Shown here in pieces: positions 1 to 10,940 of a DNA stretch of 64,000 nucleotides. The stretch lies in contig CP137681.1 of NCBI GenBank assembly GCA_037976565.1, positions 30,074,707 to 30,138,706 of the forward strand, read 5' to 3'. Made by a program: the position numbers and the translations under genes. The stretch comes from Mesocentrotus franciscanus (lineage: Eukaryota > Echinodermata > Echinoidea > Camarodonta > Strongylocentrotidae). Under the pieces are notes generated by a model. It made no database searches. It was not told the origin of the DNA and saw only the letters and a list, made by a program, of their open reading frames with translations. Within the stretch, counting starts at the first letter, position 1, and each line of letters begins with the position of its first letter.

Positions 1-352
1 GATTTGTCTTACCTTAGTAGAATTTGTACTCTGCTCTTTAATATCTTGAAACGCGTGGAAGGTTGCTTATTTGCACACAAATAATAGATGGAAAATGCTT
101 CAGTGCAATAGGTAGATGTACATGTAGTTCATTTAATGAACGACACTACAATTTGGCGGCTGGTTGAAATTGATTTCTGTTCGAGATGTTACAGAGCGGG
201 TGCGTTCCTGTTGAAGGAGCATTACGGACAATGGCTGGCTGCATTTGTGTGGATAGATGTTGTATACCATCGGACCAATCAGAGAGCAGCATAATGTGTA
301 CCTATCCTCATTTTCATGTGTACATCAATTTGGCGATATATATAAATATTAT
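1..352. other. unassigned sequence
   Basis: I see no coding signal, RNA gene or clear repeat here. The short open frames have no recognisable composition or splice context. Confidence 0.5.
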
Positions 353-760
353 AAAGGGTCTATTTACGAATTAATATGCAGCGGCGAACCTAGGGTTTAT
401 GAGGGGGCAAACCAACGTTTTTGGAAAGCGCGCTGCCAGCGCGTTAGCGCTAGCCTTTCTGGATGAGGTCCAAGGGTCCGCTTTGTGGCCCCTACTGTGG
501 TGCAGAGCCCCAGACGTTCTCGAATTTTAGCAATTCAGAACCTTCAAAATAGCCATTTTGGGCGAAAAAAAGACATACACTCTCTTTTGGACAATTTATA
601 TACAACAAAGGGTTGTCTTGGGAATCACCGTTATCTCTGCGGATGGGGTCCTGGGGCAAATCCCCTGCCGGAAGACCAAAGGACGGAGCCCCCGGAAGCT
701 CTCGAGTTTTAAGACTTCAGCATCTTCAAGATAGCCGTAACGAGCGATAGAAATATTAAT
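353..760 (+). repeat. dispersed repeat related to 35.36-35.51 kb
   Basis: This block alternates GC-rich pieces (GGGTCC..GGGGC, GGAGCCCCCGGAAGCT) with AT-rich pieces and contains AGGGTTGTCTTGGGAA. A diverged relative with the same order of motifs (GGTTGTCTTGGGAA, GGATGGG, GGGGCGGAGCC, GGAAG.TCT.GA.TTTTA) lies at 35355-35510. The GGGGC(G/A)GAGCCCC word also occurs in the arrays at 3.6-5.5 kb and 18.4-20.8 kb, so these families share sequence. It is non-coding. Confidence 0.55.
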
Positions 761-968
761 TTTTTCCTTGATATTCACACAGCCCCTGTCATTCATTTTA
801 GAATTTATCTCTAAAAACAATTTTTTATAGAACTGTTTTTTTCCGTACTGTTCTACCAAGGACAACATCCTCCCTGGTTTTTATTTCGTCCGAAGTTTTC
901 GTAGGAACATGTCGAGCCAACTCATCGGCAATGTAATCTGTACGTGTAACTTTTAGTTTCATCGTCTT

Positions 969-970
969 TA

Positions 971-1009
<39 letters not shown>
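969..1009. repeat. (TC)n/(TATC)n microsatellite
   Basis: A simple run of TC dinucleotides passes into TATC tetranucleotides. Confidence 0.9.
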
Positions 1010-1209
1010 GTCCTTTCCCTCTTCCACCTATCTCCTTCTCGTTTACCTTGGTTTCTCTTTTTTTTCTTCAATTTTCCCCTTCGTTAAGGCCGCCCAAAAG
1101 GTGAGGGTCGCAATTATACTAATCGAGGTGTTCATGCCATGGCTGGACTAATACGCGGGAATGCGCAGTCGCCTGCGTCCAGGGTTTGTTTTGGATGAGG
1201 GAATATTCC

Positions 1210-1795
1210 ACAGGCGCGGATCCAGGGGTGAGCGGGCCTTGCCCCGCAAAGAAAAATAAAGAGAGAGAGAAGGAAAAGAAGGGAAAGGGAAAGAGGAGAG
1301 AAAGGAAAAGAAAGAAGAGGAAGAAGAAAAGAACATGGGGGAAAAGAAGGAGATCGGGGGCGAAAGGGCCGTGCCTCCCAAGCTGTTGCCCCCTCCCCAT
1401 CAAAAAAATAAGAGAGAAGGAAGGAAAGGGAAAGAAAAAGGAAAAGAGGAGATAAAGGGAAGGAAAAAGAGGAAGAAGAAAAGAAAAGAAGGGGGATATC
1501 AGTTGAAATTTTCCCGCCAAACAGTTGTGGATCGGGGGCAAAGGCCCTTGCCTCTCACCCCTCCTGCCCCGCCAAAAAAAAGGAGAGAAAGGGAAAGAGG
1601 AGAGTTGAAATGGAACAAAAAAGCCATGGAGACCCTCTCCATGGCTTTCTCTTTCTCTCTCTGTCTTGTTGATCTCACTCTTTGTCTCCCCCTCTCTCTC
1701 CTCTCCTCTCCCTTTCCCTCTCTTGCTCTCCCCTCTCTCTCCCTTTTCTCACTTTCCTTCTTTCTCCCTCTCTATTTCTCTGATATATCTTCCTA
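1210..1795. repeat. purine tract followed by pyrimidine tract
   Basis: A fragment matching the CAGGNGCGGATCCAGG transposon end (about 1210-1228) leads into ~400 bases of G/A-rich sequence broken by GC-rich spacers. It then flips at about 1630 (ATGGAGACCCTCTCCATGG, a perfect small palindrome) into C/T-rich sequence. The long Lys/Arg/Glu and Ser/Leu/Phe open frames here are composition artefacts. Confidence 0.7.
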
Positions 1796-1814
1796 AATAT
1801 AAGGGTGACATGTG

Positions 1815-1985
1815 CAGGGGCGGATCCAGCTTTTTAAAGGGGGTTGGGGTGGTATGCGAGGAGCGTAGCGACCGAGTCCAAGCGAGCGGAGCGAGCGAGG
1901 GGGAGGGTGGGAGGGGTGTCCCCTCCCACAGTAGGGAAAATTTTTGAAAATCTGTGTGTGAAAATGGCGTTTTCTTGCAAAAAGA

Positions 1986-2031
<46 letters not shown>

Positions 2032-2165
2032 GAAATAAATACATAGAAATAGAATAAAATAAAATTACAAGTTTAAAAAAAAAGATAAGATTTAAAAAAA
2101 TGGTCCCCGGATTTTTTTTTGGGGGGGTTGCAACCCCCCCAACCCCCCCTCTAGATCCGCTTCTG
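1815..2165. mobile_element. non-autonomous TIR transposon, CAGGGGCGGATCCAG family
   Basis: The left end reads CAGGGGCGGATCCAG and the right end CTAGATCCGCTTCTG, imperfect inverted repeats of about 15 bp followed by complementary G-rich and C-rich stretches. The direct repeat ATGTG lies immediately outside both ends (1810-1814 and 2166-2170), which looks like a 5-bp target-site duplication. The inside has palindromic GCGAGCGGAGCGAGCGAG words and an (AAT)n run at about 1987-2030. It has no transposase. Confidence 0.75.
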
Positions 2166-2170
2166 ATGTG

Positions 2171-3060
2171 AATGCTTTTTTAAATAATGTTACTATTGAA
2201 TTTTACTTTGTTAACTAAATCAGATTTAATTGTACAAAATCCTGTTTGACTTTTTAACAATTCCCAAGATGATGCACATTATATCGATTATTACAATGGC
2301 AACATAGCTTTTACCCATGTTTTTATGCGATCCACGTTTTTATGCGAAAATCATTTTTATGCAATGCTTTACCTTTTACTAATTTGGTCCAAAAACAAAA
2401 TTTTCTGCAAATTACCTACAATGCATAATTTGTTAAATTCATTATAGCATCTATTTGATTTTATCATTCCTGGATTTGGTTTCTGTGTTGTCTCTGTTTC
2501 TGTTCTTTAAGAAAACACCCTACCCATCTGGCTATGCATTTTTCACCCAAAACATTTAATTCTTTCGAATTTCAAACAAATTTATTTATATTCATATATT
2601 GTATAAGTTCAATATACAATTTTATTGCAAATATGGCAATAATATTCAGACTTCTGTAAATGTACCAAGCAATCTGCCATAATGTACAACGATGGCGACC
2701 CGACACATGCTCCGGCGGCGGTTGCTCCAGGCTTTATTTCATCAGGCATATGGGGTTGGGGTTGTATTTGTTGTTGGGTTTTGAGCTGGGTTTGTGCTTG
2801 GTGTTGGGTTGGGTGCGGTGTAGGTTTCTTAACCGGGGTTGGGATTGGGAGTTTGATTAATGTACTGAATTGCCGCGGAGTAATTGTAGCCGGGGCAGGA
2901 GTCGTAGAAGCACAATTATATATTATATGTACAAAAAGAATTGCAATTTTACCACCATGTTACCATGCATATGTTTTACGTGTAATTTACTTTGTCACTG
3001 ATGTATACTTTGTATTAAAAAAAACTGCAATTCGGCTCTCGGGCCGCGAATGTTTTTAAA
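2171..3060. other. unassigned AT-rich sequence
   Basis: AT-rich DNA with a short GT/GGG-rich patch (about 2745-2860) that gives a low-complexity open frame. I see no gene. Confidence 0.5.
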
Positions 3061-3061
3061 T

Positions 3062-3225
3062 GAAATAAACCATTTTAAATAAAAATAAAAAAATTTAAAA
3101 AAAGAGGAAGAAGAAAAGAAAAAGGTGAAAAGGAACTTAAAAGAGAGAGAAGGAAGGGAAGGGAAAGGGAAGGGGGAGGGAAAGGTAAGGAAAGAAAGAG
3201 AGAAAGACGATAGGTAGGGGAGATC
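3062..3225. repeat. A-rich then GGAA-rich tract
   Basis: A-rich sequence runs into imperfect GGAAGG/GAAAG repeats. The Phe/Ser-rich frame on the other strand is compositional. Confidence 0.75.
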
Positions 3226-3265
3226 AGTTGCGATTTTTCCCGCCAACAAGGTGTAGATCAGGGGG

Positions 3266-3490
3266 CACTGGCGTACTGATGGGGAGGGTGGAGCCAATTA
3301 GTATCCTGCCAGTGTCACAATAAAATTCAAACGTGGTTCATTTCTAATTCGATACCGGTGATTTACAAATGTTGCTGAAATGACATAATTTTCAGAGATT
3401 TTTCCTCACTTTTTAGTAAAATATACTTTTTTATGCGTTTGTTGGAAAATTACAAGTTCCTAAATTTACAGTCAGGCAAGAAATATGCTT
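3266..3490 (+). repeat. terminal repeat of CACTGGCGTAC element, left copy
   Basis: It begins CACTGGCGTACTGATGGGG and continues through AAACGTGGTTCATTT, GATTTACAAATGTTGCTGA and TTATGCGTTTGTTGGAAAA. The same order of words is found at 17015-17215 (+) and, over its first ~110 bases, inverted at 20823-20929. Those two copies bound a full element. Here I find only one end, so this copy looks truncated or rearranged. Confidence 0.7.
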
Positions 3491-3639
3491 ATTTAGAGAC
3501 CTACATGGCGGGGCCCGCAGAACGACGGGGCTCCGGGGCCTCGAGCTCCGCCCCCCTCCCACTTTTTTGGAAAAATTATACTAAAGAGAAATAGAAAGAA
3601 AGAGAGAAAGAAAGAAAGAATAGTGACCTGCCAGTGTCA

Positions 3640-5455
3640 CAAAATAATGAGGTATCAAAATATGCTCATCTGACCGTGATTAAATGCCTAAAACCCCTGG
3701 GTTTCCGGGGCCTCTGTCCCCTGGATTCCACCTAGGGCCCTAAGGCGAGCCCATGGATACTCATCTGACCGTTATAAAATGCCTGAAACCCCTGAGCTTC
3801 TGGGGGTTCCGCTCCCTGGACCCCACGCCTATTATTGTCCTGCCAGTGTCACAAATAAGGTATCAAAATAAGCTCATCTGACCGTAATTAAACGCCTAAA
3901 ACCCCTGAGCTTCCAGGGGCTCTGCCCCCTGGGCCCTACCAAAAGCCCTAAGGCGGGCCCCTGGATACTCATTTGACCGTAATTTATTGCCTAAAACCCT
4001 TGAGCTTCTGGGGGCTCCGTCCCCTCGACCCAACGCCAATTAGTGACCTGCCAATGTCACAAATAGGTTATCAAAATATGCTCATCTGACCGTAATTAAA
4101 TGCCTAAATAAACCCCTGAGCTTCCAGGGGCTCTGCCCTCTGGACCCCACCTAGGGCCCTAAAACGGGCCCCTGGATGCTCATCTGACGGTAATTTAATG
4201 CCTTATACCCCTGAACTTCTGGTGTCTCTGCCCTCTCGACCCTACCAGTGGCCCTGAGGCGGGCCAATTAATGCTTATTTGACCGTTATGAAATGCCTAA
4301 AACCCCTGGGCTTCTGGGGCCCTGCCCCTAGACCCCGCCCCTGGACCCCACGCCAATTAGTGTCCTGCCAGTGTCATAAATAAGGTATCAAAATATGCTC
4401 ATCTGACCGTAATTAAACGCCTAAACCCCTTAGCTTCCAGGGGTTCTGCCCCCTGAACCCAACCAATGGCCCTAAGTCAGGCCCCTGGATACTCATTTGA
4501 CAGTAATTTATTGCCTAAAACCCCTGAGCTTCCGGGGGTTTCGCCCCCTGGACCCCATGCCAATTAGTGACCTGCCAGTGTCACAAATAGGGTATCAAAA
4601 TATGCTCATCTGACCGTATTTAAATGCCTAAAACCCCTGAGCTTCCGGGGCTCCGCCTCGACCCCACCAGGGCCCTAAGGCGGGCCCATGGATACTCATC
4701 TGACCGTTATAAAATGCCTGAAACCCTGAGCTTCTGGGGTTCCGCCCCTGGACCCCACGCGTATTATTGTCCTGCCAGTGTCACAAATAAGGTATCAAAA
4801 TAAGCTCATCTGACCGTAATTAAACGCCTAAAACCCCTGAGCTTCCAGGGGCTCTGCCCTCTGGACCCCACCTAGGGCCCTAAAACGGGCCCCTGGATGC
4901 TCATCTGACGGTAATTTAATGCCTAAAACCCCTGAACTTCTGGTGGCTCTGCCCCCTCGACCCCACCAGTGGCCCTAAGGCGGGCCCATTAATGCTTATC
5001 TGACCGTTATGAAATGCCTAAATCCCCTGGGCTTCTGGGGGCTCCGCCCCCTAGACCCCGCCCCTGGACCCCGCCCCCTGGACCCCACGCCAATTAGTGT
5101 CCTGCCAGTGTCACAAAATAGGTACCAAAATATGCTCATCTGACCGTAATTAAATGCCTAAAACCCCTAAGCTTCCAGGGGCTCTGCCCCCTGGACCCTA
5201 CCAATAGCCCTAAGGCGGGAACCTGGATACTCATTTGACCGTAATTCATTGCCTAAAACCCCTGAGCTTCCGGGGGTTCCGCCCCCTGGACCCCACCTAG
5301 GGCCCTAAACGGGCCCCTGGATGCTCATCTGACGGTAATTTAATGCCTAAAACTCCTGAACTTCCGGTGGCTCTGCCCCCTCGACCCCACCAGTGGCCCT
5401 AAGGCGGGCCCCTTAATGCTTATCTGACCGTTATGAAATGCCTAAAACCCCTGAT
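3640..5455 (+). repeat. tandem array of ~100-bp GC-rich/AT-rich units
   Basis: About 18 imperfect copies of a unit built as CTCATCTGACCGTAATTAAA, TGCCTAAAACCCCTGAGCTT, a GGGGGCTCCGCCCCCTGGAC hairpin-like segment, then CCTAGGGCCCTAAGGCGGGC. Spacing between CATCTGACCG words is mostly 85-115 bases. Every third or fourth unit carries an extra CCTGCCAGTGTCACAAATA segment, giving a higher-order period of roughly 330 bases. The same units occur in reverse orientation at about 18.4-20.8 kb. Confidence 0.85.
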
Positions 5456-5774
5456 GACTAAATAACATTTTCGCCTTATTAAAGAGCGATTTTTCGCTCG
5501 CTCGCAATAGTTGAGATCCGGATAGTATATGTGCCCGTTTATATAAATGTATTCAAAGGATACAAAACATATTCTTTTTCATAATTTGTTATTAGGGTGA
5601 CGCGAAACCTTTTAACTTCTAAAAGGGTGCCGTGACTTACAAAAAAGTTGGACAAACGCTTATCTAGTAGACTAAAGGCTGGTGCCCCCTGCCTCTCCCC
5701 TTCCAAATGACTGAGCCCACGCTACGCCACTAAATAACTTCAAAAACTTGACTTTCCTCGTATTCTCCACTGAT
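5456..5774. other. unassigned sequence after the array
   Basis: A short segment with CGCTCGCTCGC words and a CGCTACGCCACT word near 5703. No coding signal is visible. Confidence 0.4.
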
Positions 5775-5939
5775 CCTATCTTCCTCGATTGCAATCTGGC
5801 ATAATTTTTTTCTTCTATTTACCTTTCCACATGGTTCCTTTATTAACTATCAACATAATCATTTTCACAAAAGATCGACACATGCACTATTCCATGACTT
5901 GTCATAAAAATATTAAAACAATAAAATATTACAAAATAA

Positions 5940-6205
5940 CCTCGGCATCACAGCGACATATAAGATATCAAAAAGAATAAATATAAATTGTACACCAATT
6001 CTATAACATAAAAAAAAGAAGCAAAATGAACATAGACACTCTGAAACATTTGGTAAAATGAACCCATTTGTTCACGAAATTGTTTTCTTTAAGATTTGTT
6101 TTGCTTCATATCTTTCCAAATCATAATAAGTTTTAACAGCTGACACAACTTTTTAAAACAGTGGTATCTGATTTTTGCATTTGGCTGAATATATTTCTTT
6201 TCTTA
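5940..6205. repeat. direct-repeat unit, copy 1 (uninterrupted)
   Basis: The words ACCAATTCTATAA, GAAACATTTGGTAAAATGAA, TTGTTTTCTTTAAGATTTG, TATCTTTCCA, TGACACAAC, and GGTATCTGATT/TTGCATTTGGCTGAATA occur in the same order here and in 6545-8740. In the second copy they are separated by three insertions, so this copy supplies the empty site for each. Confidence 0.8.
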
Positions 6206-6683
6206 CAATTAAAAGCGTTGTTATGGCCTCCTTTCAAGTCACACAATTTATTTTGGTTGGTGAGTTTGGCCTTTATATTGGTCTTACTGAAAAACCATTG
6301 CTCAAGTTTTGACCATATTTTATTTGAATATAGGGAGTGACAAAAAAAATATGCATAATTGTCTTTTCACTGCTGTACAATGTTTATCAGCAACTATTTG
6401 GAATTTCAGCAATGAATCTTTCATGTTAAGTATTCTGTTTAAAATCTTAAAGGTAATACAAAGTTTTGGTATGGGGTCATTAATTTGGTTCAAATGAACA
6501 TATTAGAAGCATATTCGATTTTACAATATTCAATGATCGTTGTCGACATATACGATATTAAACTTGATAAAATATAGTTTGTAAACCAATTCTATAAAAT
6601 AAAAACATACATACAAACTAAGCATAGGCACTCAGAAACATTTGGTAAAATGAAACCATTTTGTTACAAATTGTTTTCTTTAA

Positions 6684-6876
6684 AGCGGGACTGCACTACT
6701 TGTAGCTATACTTGCGCCCTCTATATAGCCAACAATGCCTAATCGGTGACCGTTGATCCCCCATGGTCCCCTTTTTCTTTTGTTAATTGATAGCCGATTT
6801 GATGAGATAACCACCTGCCAGTGACCACGCAGGGTAGTCTAATCCCCCTGGCCAAACTAGTGCAGATAGGCTTTAA
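6684..6876. mobile_element. TTAA-targeting MITE, copy 1
   Basis: The ends AGCGGGACTGCACTA and TAGTGCAGATAGGCT are inverted repeats. TTAA lies on both sides (6680-6683 and 6877-6880), while the empty site in copy 1 of the unit has a single TTAA (6089-6092). A second copy is at 61013-61204. TTAA duplication is typical of piggyBac-type insertion; no transposase is present. Confidence 0.8.
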
Positions 6877-6890
6877 TTAAGATTTGTTTT

Positions 6891-6977
6891 TAATAATAAT
6901 AATAATAGTGGGTTCTCGTATAGCGCTCATGTCTGTCAGACGTGGCATCCTTGGCGCTCCGTAATTATTACCCCGGC
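6891..6977. mobile_element. short (TAA)n-GCGC dispersed element
   Basis: A (TAA)n head, a GTATAGCGC core and a TTATTACCCCGGC tail interrupt the unit between TTTT repeats (6887-6890 and 6978-6981). Related (AAT)n + TATAGCGC or GCGCTTTATAA sequences recur at about 21.4-21.7, 35.03-35.1, 38.93-39.0, 54.24-54.33, 54.97-55.2 and 62.75-62.83 kb. The class is unknown to me. Confidence 0.6.
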
Positions 6978-7323
6978 TTTTGCTATATATCTTTCCATAT
7001 CATAATAATTGACACAACAGTTGACATAACTTTTACAACAGCGCAAGGCCGGCTGAGAGACTTCCAAAGTGGGGGCACCAACAAAAAAGGGCACGTACAA
7101 AGAGAAATCTCAAAGCGAAAATATACAATGTTGTTTAGACATTGGTATATAGTCCTACTTAGATTTTTTGTTTGTTTCTCTTTATACATCATACAATATA
7201 TTGTTTAAGCATCACACTTTGAAGTTGGGTGGGATGGTCTGAATATATTTGCGAGCGAGCGAAGCGAGCGAGGAAAAAAATTAAGATTTGTGAGGTCTCA
7301 GTGCGAAAAATTATATCTTATAA

Positions 7324-7612
7324 AGAGGAAAAACTTAATCCTGATGCACGTTCTCATAACGGAAGACTGAAAAGGCCTTTGCTATGTAACATACTTATAT
7401 CATCTATAAATGCGAGCGAGCGTAGCGAGCGAACTTTTGGAAAATTGCTCTTAGTTCCTTTAAATTAGAGAGGAAAAACCTAATCCTGATGCACGTTCTC
7501 ATAACGGAAGACTGAAAAGGCCTTTGCTTTGTAACATACTTATATTATCTATAAATTCGAGCGAGCGTAGCGAGCGAACTTTGGGGAAAATTGCTCTTAG
7601 TCCCTTTAAATT
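7324..7612. repeat. 145-bp tandem duplication
   Basis: AGAGGAAAAAC.TAATCCTGAT starts at 7324 and again at 7469 and continues through GCGAGCGAGCGTAGCGAGCG in both copies, with very few differences. Confidence 0.85.
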
Positions 7613-7614
7613 AG

Positions 7615-8640
7615 GGGCAAGTTTAATGATGAGAGCAAATGGGACCCTTACGAAAGGGATAAGACACTTATTAGAAAGAAAAGGAGCACATTTCAAAGTA
7701 CAAAGGGTAGTTATCAGAGGTGAAAATTGGGCACTCCTTAAACCTGAAAAGAGGCACTCACCAGGGATGAAAAAAGGCACTTATGAGAATGGGAAATGGG
7801 CATTTGTCGACGGAAAAGGGGCATACATCAGATTTTGATAGGGCCATTTTATAAGAGGTAAAAAGGGGCATTTATGAAAAGGGGAGAGGTCCCTTTTTAG
7901 AGATGAAAAAGGGCACGTATCCTTGTTAAAAGGGAAATTATCAGAGGTGAAAAGGGGCACTTATCGCTTCTGAAAAGGGGCTCTGATGAGATATGAGAAT
8001 GAAAAGAGGGCACTTATAATAAAGGAAAATGTGCATTTGTTGAAAGAAAAGGGGCACCGATCAGATTTTAATAGGGGCATTTATCGGAGGTGAAAGGGGG
8101 CTTTTATGAGAACGGGGAAGTGGCTCTTATTAAAAAGAAAAAGAGGCACATGTTGAAATAAACGGAACACTTATCAGAGATAAAAAGGGGCATTTATGAG
8201 AAGGGAAAGGAGCTCTTTTTAAATGGGGGCACTTATCATAAAGAAAAGGGGCACATGCGAAAATAGAAGGTGCGCTTATCCGAGTTAGAAAGGGGTAGTT
8301 ATTAAAAAGGGAAGGGGCACTATTTACAATGAAAAGGGAAGTTGTCAAAGTAAAAGGGGCACCTCTCAGATTTGAATAGGGCAATTATCAGAGGTGAAGG
8401 GGGCACTTATCAAAAGTGAAAAGGGGCACTTACTTCAGATTAAAAAGTGCACTTATGAGAATGGAAAATGGACACTTATTGCAAAGGAAAATGGGAACTT
8501 GTCGAAGGAAAAGGGGCACGTGTCAAAATAAAAAGGCACTCATCAGAGGTGAAAAGGGGAAGAGGCACTTTTACAAAGTATTAGGGGCACTTGTCAAATT
8601 AATAGGGGTACTTTTCCTATGTAAAAATGGGCACTTTTGG
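7615..8640 (+). repeat. GGGGCACTTATCAGAGGTGAAAA minisatellite
   Basis: About 35-40 degenerate copies of a 22-32-bp unit with core GGGCACTTATCAGAGGTGAA. Units alternate CAGAGGTGAAAA and GAGAATGGAAAA variants. The reverse complement forms a second array at 17225-18125. Confidence 0.85.
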
Positions 8641-8861
8641 GTTACTTGAGCAAGTGGGGGGCGGCACTGTGCCCCCCTGCCCCCGGGAGGGCCGCCTCTG
8701 CAACAGCGGTATCTGATTCTTGCATTTGGCTGAATAGATTTGTTTTGGTTACATTCTTTCACATTATGTTTTAAGAACGACTGGTAAATTAGTCCAGGTT
8801 CTGTCCGTTTTTTATTTGTATTCTTCTATCCACCACATCGCGCGATCCCACTGACCTCTTT

Positions 8862-9740
8862 TTTAATTTTTTAATTTTAATTTTTTATTTTTTATTGGGT
8901 ACTCAAAAATAACATAAAAGCCAACTGGCTATTTGCAATCATATGCAGGAATGTGAAATGACAAAAACATCATATAGTCCAATACAAGTCAAATATATAT
9001 ATTTTTTAAATGGAGGCCTAACTTGTCATGCTTGGCTACAATTACATATTCAGATTAAGACTTCATTTTTATCAAAGACATGAGACCATGAAAATTTGGT
9101 TTCTCTTTCTTAAATCTGCAGCAGTGTATGTAGAATCTGGTACACAATAGGAAAACATTTATACATATTGAATTTTGATAGTCCTTGGGACAACCAAACA
9201 TTCTTTCAAAATCCGAGAAAATAACTTCTTTTTTATGTTTTATAGATAGATAATTTTCTAGGACAGACCAAAGTGGCTTTAAAACTTCACAATATATCAA
9301 AAAATGTTCAATTGAGTCTGGTAATCGTTCACACAGACTGCATTTTTCAGTGTCAGACCTTTTTAAAATCTTATATAAAAAATCATTTGTGGCAATAGCT
9401 CTGTGAAATGATTTAAAGTAAAAGGAACGCAACTGCGTTTCAATGGTGCATTTAAAATTTACTTTATGAACCAAAGACCACTCCTCACTATCCTTTTCTA
9501 CATTGAAAATCTTATTCCATTTATCCGATCTCTTTAAAAATTGAATATGAGAATTTAGAGAAATGTTTAGTAACCAATAGTTTCTCTTTTAAGAATTCGA
9601 ATGGATCTCTATTATCTTTCGACCATAATCGAGTAGGAATGGCCTGAGTAATGGACAAACATTTTCTTTTATCACCAATTGGTATGTCAAACTCTAATAC
9701 TAACTCAAAAATTCTTTGAAACGTGTTCCATCATAAATAA
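8862..9740 (-). pseudogene. LINE 3' end with reverse-transcriptase zinc-binding domain
   Basis: The open stretch 9474-9055 (139 aa, - strand) ends a non-LTR reverse transcriptase. It contains RSFYFKSFHRAIATNDFLYK followed by CSLCERLPDSIEHFLIYC, the CxxC...HxxxxC layout of the zf-RVT domain in L1/Tx1-like LINEs. Diverged coding sequence continues upstream to about 9740 in interrupted frames. The element ends at an A-rich tail (T-rich on this strand, 8862-8900). It is 5'-truncated. Confidence 0.75.
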
Positions 9741-9878
9741 AATCCTGTTTTGTTTCAATTCCCCTTTCATACCAAGCACGGAAACGCAGAACGGTACAGA
9801 GACTGGACGACTAGTACTGGTAAATATGAGAAAATCCTTTTCAATATTAGAAGTAACTCTTTAGGTATAATACATGTA

Positions 9879-10940
9879 TGTTCCAAGTTCAAGTTCAAGT
9901 TCAAGTTTTATTTATCTTTCTTTCATAACACACATTACAAATATGACATCAATATAACAAGTTAACAGAATATGGTGTTACAATAGAAAGATGAGGTGAC
10001 CTTGGTTGAAAGCAAGGCTTGTGGATTTAAGGTCCCTCATGATGAGTAGCTTATGAGTATGTCCTAAGAGAACAAACTCGTCAGATAAGAATAATGCATA
10101 CATTTAAATGCTGACAAACTAAAGTAACTAAACAACTGAGAAAATATAAACATAAATAAGTATAATAAAATCTACTAACTACTAAATAATGGCTATAAAC
10201 AAGAGAAACAGGAAAATACTACGAGCAACAGGACTGAAACACAGACAAAAACGAAACAAGACAGACAGATGAATAGATGTGAGAAACGGGAGTAGAATTA
10301 TGCTGACCTATATAGTAAATAATTTTCTTAAATATTGATCACAACTATAAATCTAGACGATATCGACTCAAATAAAGTAACTTCAGTTTGCGCTAAAATA
10401 CATAAATACTGACCGATTGCGCTATTCTTGGTTCAAGGGAATTCCAAAACCTAGGTCCAGTGGACCCCAAAGTAGTAAGGGCAAATTGCGTTCCAACAAG
10501 AGGTAAGTGATATGCTTGCGCCTGACGTGTGGAATAACTATGAACTTGGTATTTTTCTTAAATATTCTAGCCAAGGCTACTGGCAGTAGACCTGCATTCA
10601 ATTCATACATTAGAGCTCCTAGTTGCAAATGATAAATATCTTCAACTCTCAAAACACTACTATTATAGAAAAGAACATCTGTATGCGCAAGGTAGTGAGT
10701 ATTACAAACAATTCGTATTACTCTTTTCTGTACCAGTAGTAATTTATCCATTTGAGATTTGAACGAGTTACCCCAAGCTAGTACACCATAGTGCAAATAT
10801 GGCAAAATTAAAGTTGCGTACAACATACGTAAAATATTCAGTGGGAACACAGATTTCAATTTATAGATTACACCAGTATTTCTTGACAATAATTTACAAA
10901 GTTTACTAATATGGTACTTCCAATTTAAATGTTCCATCAC
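9879..10940 (-). pseudogene. CR1/Jockey-like LINE 3' fragment
   Basis: The open stretch 10940-10422 (172 aa, - strand) resembles the C-terminal thumb/connection of CR1/L2/Jockey-type reverse transcriptases: LYATLILPYLHYGVLAWGN, then LLLVQKRVIRIVCNTHYLAH. The catalytic palm is missing. A ~0.5-kb 3' UTR follows and ends in short tandem repeats of the hexamer AAGTTC (9883-9906; GAACTT on the - strand), the kind of 3' tail CR1-like elements carry. The element is 5'-truncated and dead. Confidence 0.75.

Larger units (their letters stand above)
7044..8700. mobile_element. hAT-like non-autonomous element filled with a minisatellite
   Basis: The insert is flanked by CAACAGCG on both sides (7036-7043 and 8701-8708), an 8-bp target duplication. 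Copy 1 of the host unit has a single related AAACAGTG at 6156-6163. The ends CAAGGCCGGCTG and the reverse complement of the right end, CAGAGGCGGCCC, are weakly matching inverted repeats. The inside holds a 145-bp tandem duplication (7324-7612) and then ~1 kb of ~25-30-bp repeats (7615-8640). No transposase is visible. Confidence 0.75.
6545..8740. repeat. direct-repeat unit, copy 2, split by three insertions
   Basis: This diverged copy of the unit at 5940-6205 is interrupted at 6684-6876, 6891-6977 and 7044-8700. Removing the inserts restores collinearity with copy 1. Confidence 0.8.

Noticed and set aside
1119..1796. Lys/Arg/Glu-rich and Ser/Leu/Phe-rich open frames
   Set aside because: They arise from purine and pyrimidine tracts on either strand and have no domain, splice or start context.
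2660..3059. 125-codon frame with Cys/Gly/Trp content
   Set aside because: It comes from a GGTTGGGGTT-rich patch with no homology I recognise and no supporting splice or promoter signals.
7615..8640. Regular short repeats that superficially look like a CRISPR array
   Set aside because: Units are imperfect, vary in length, have no unique spacers or cas genes, and the genome is eukaryotic; it is a minisatellite.
9750..9965. Lys/Phe-rich frame
   Set aside because: It covers the AAGTTC tail repeat at the 3' end of the LINE on the other strand.
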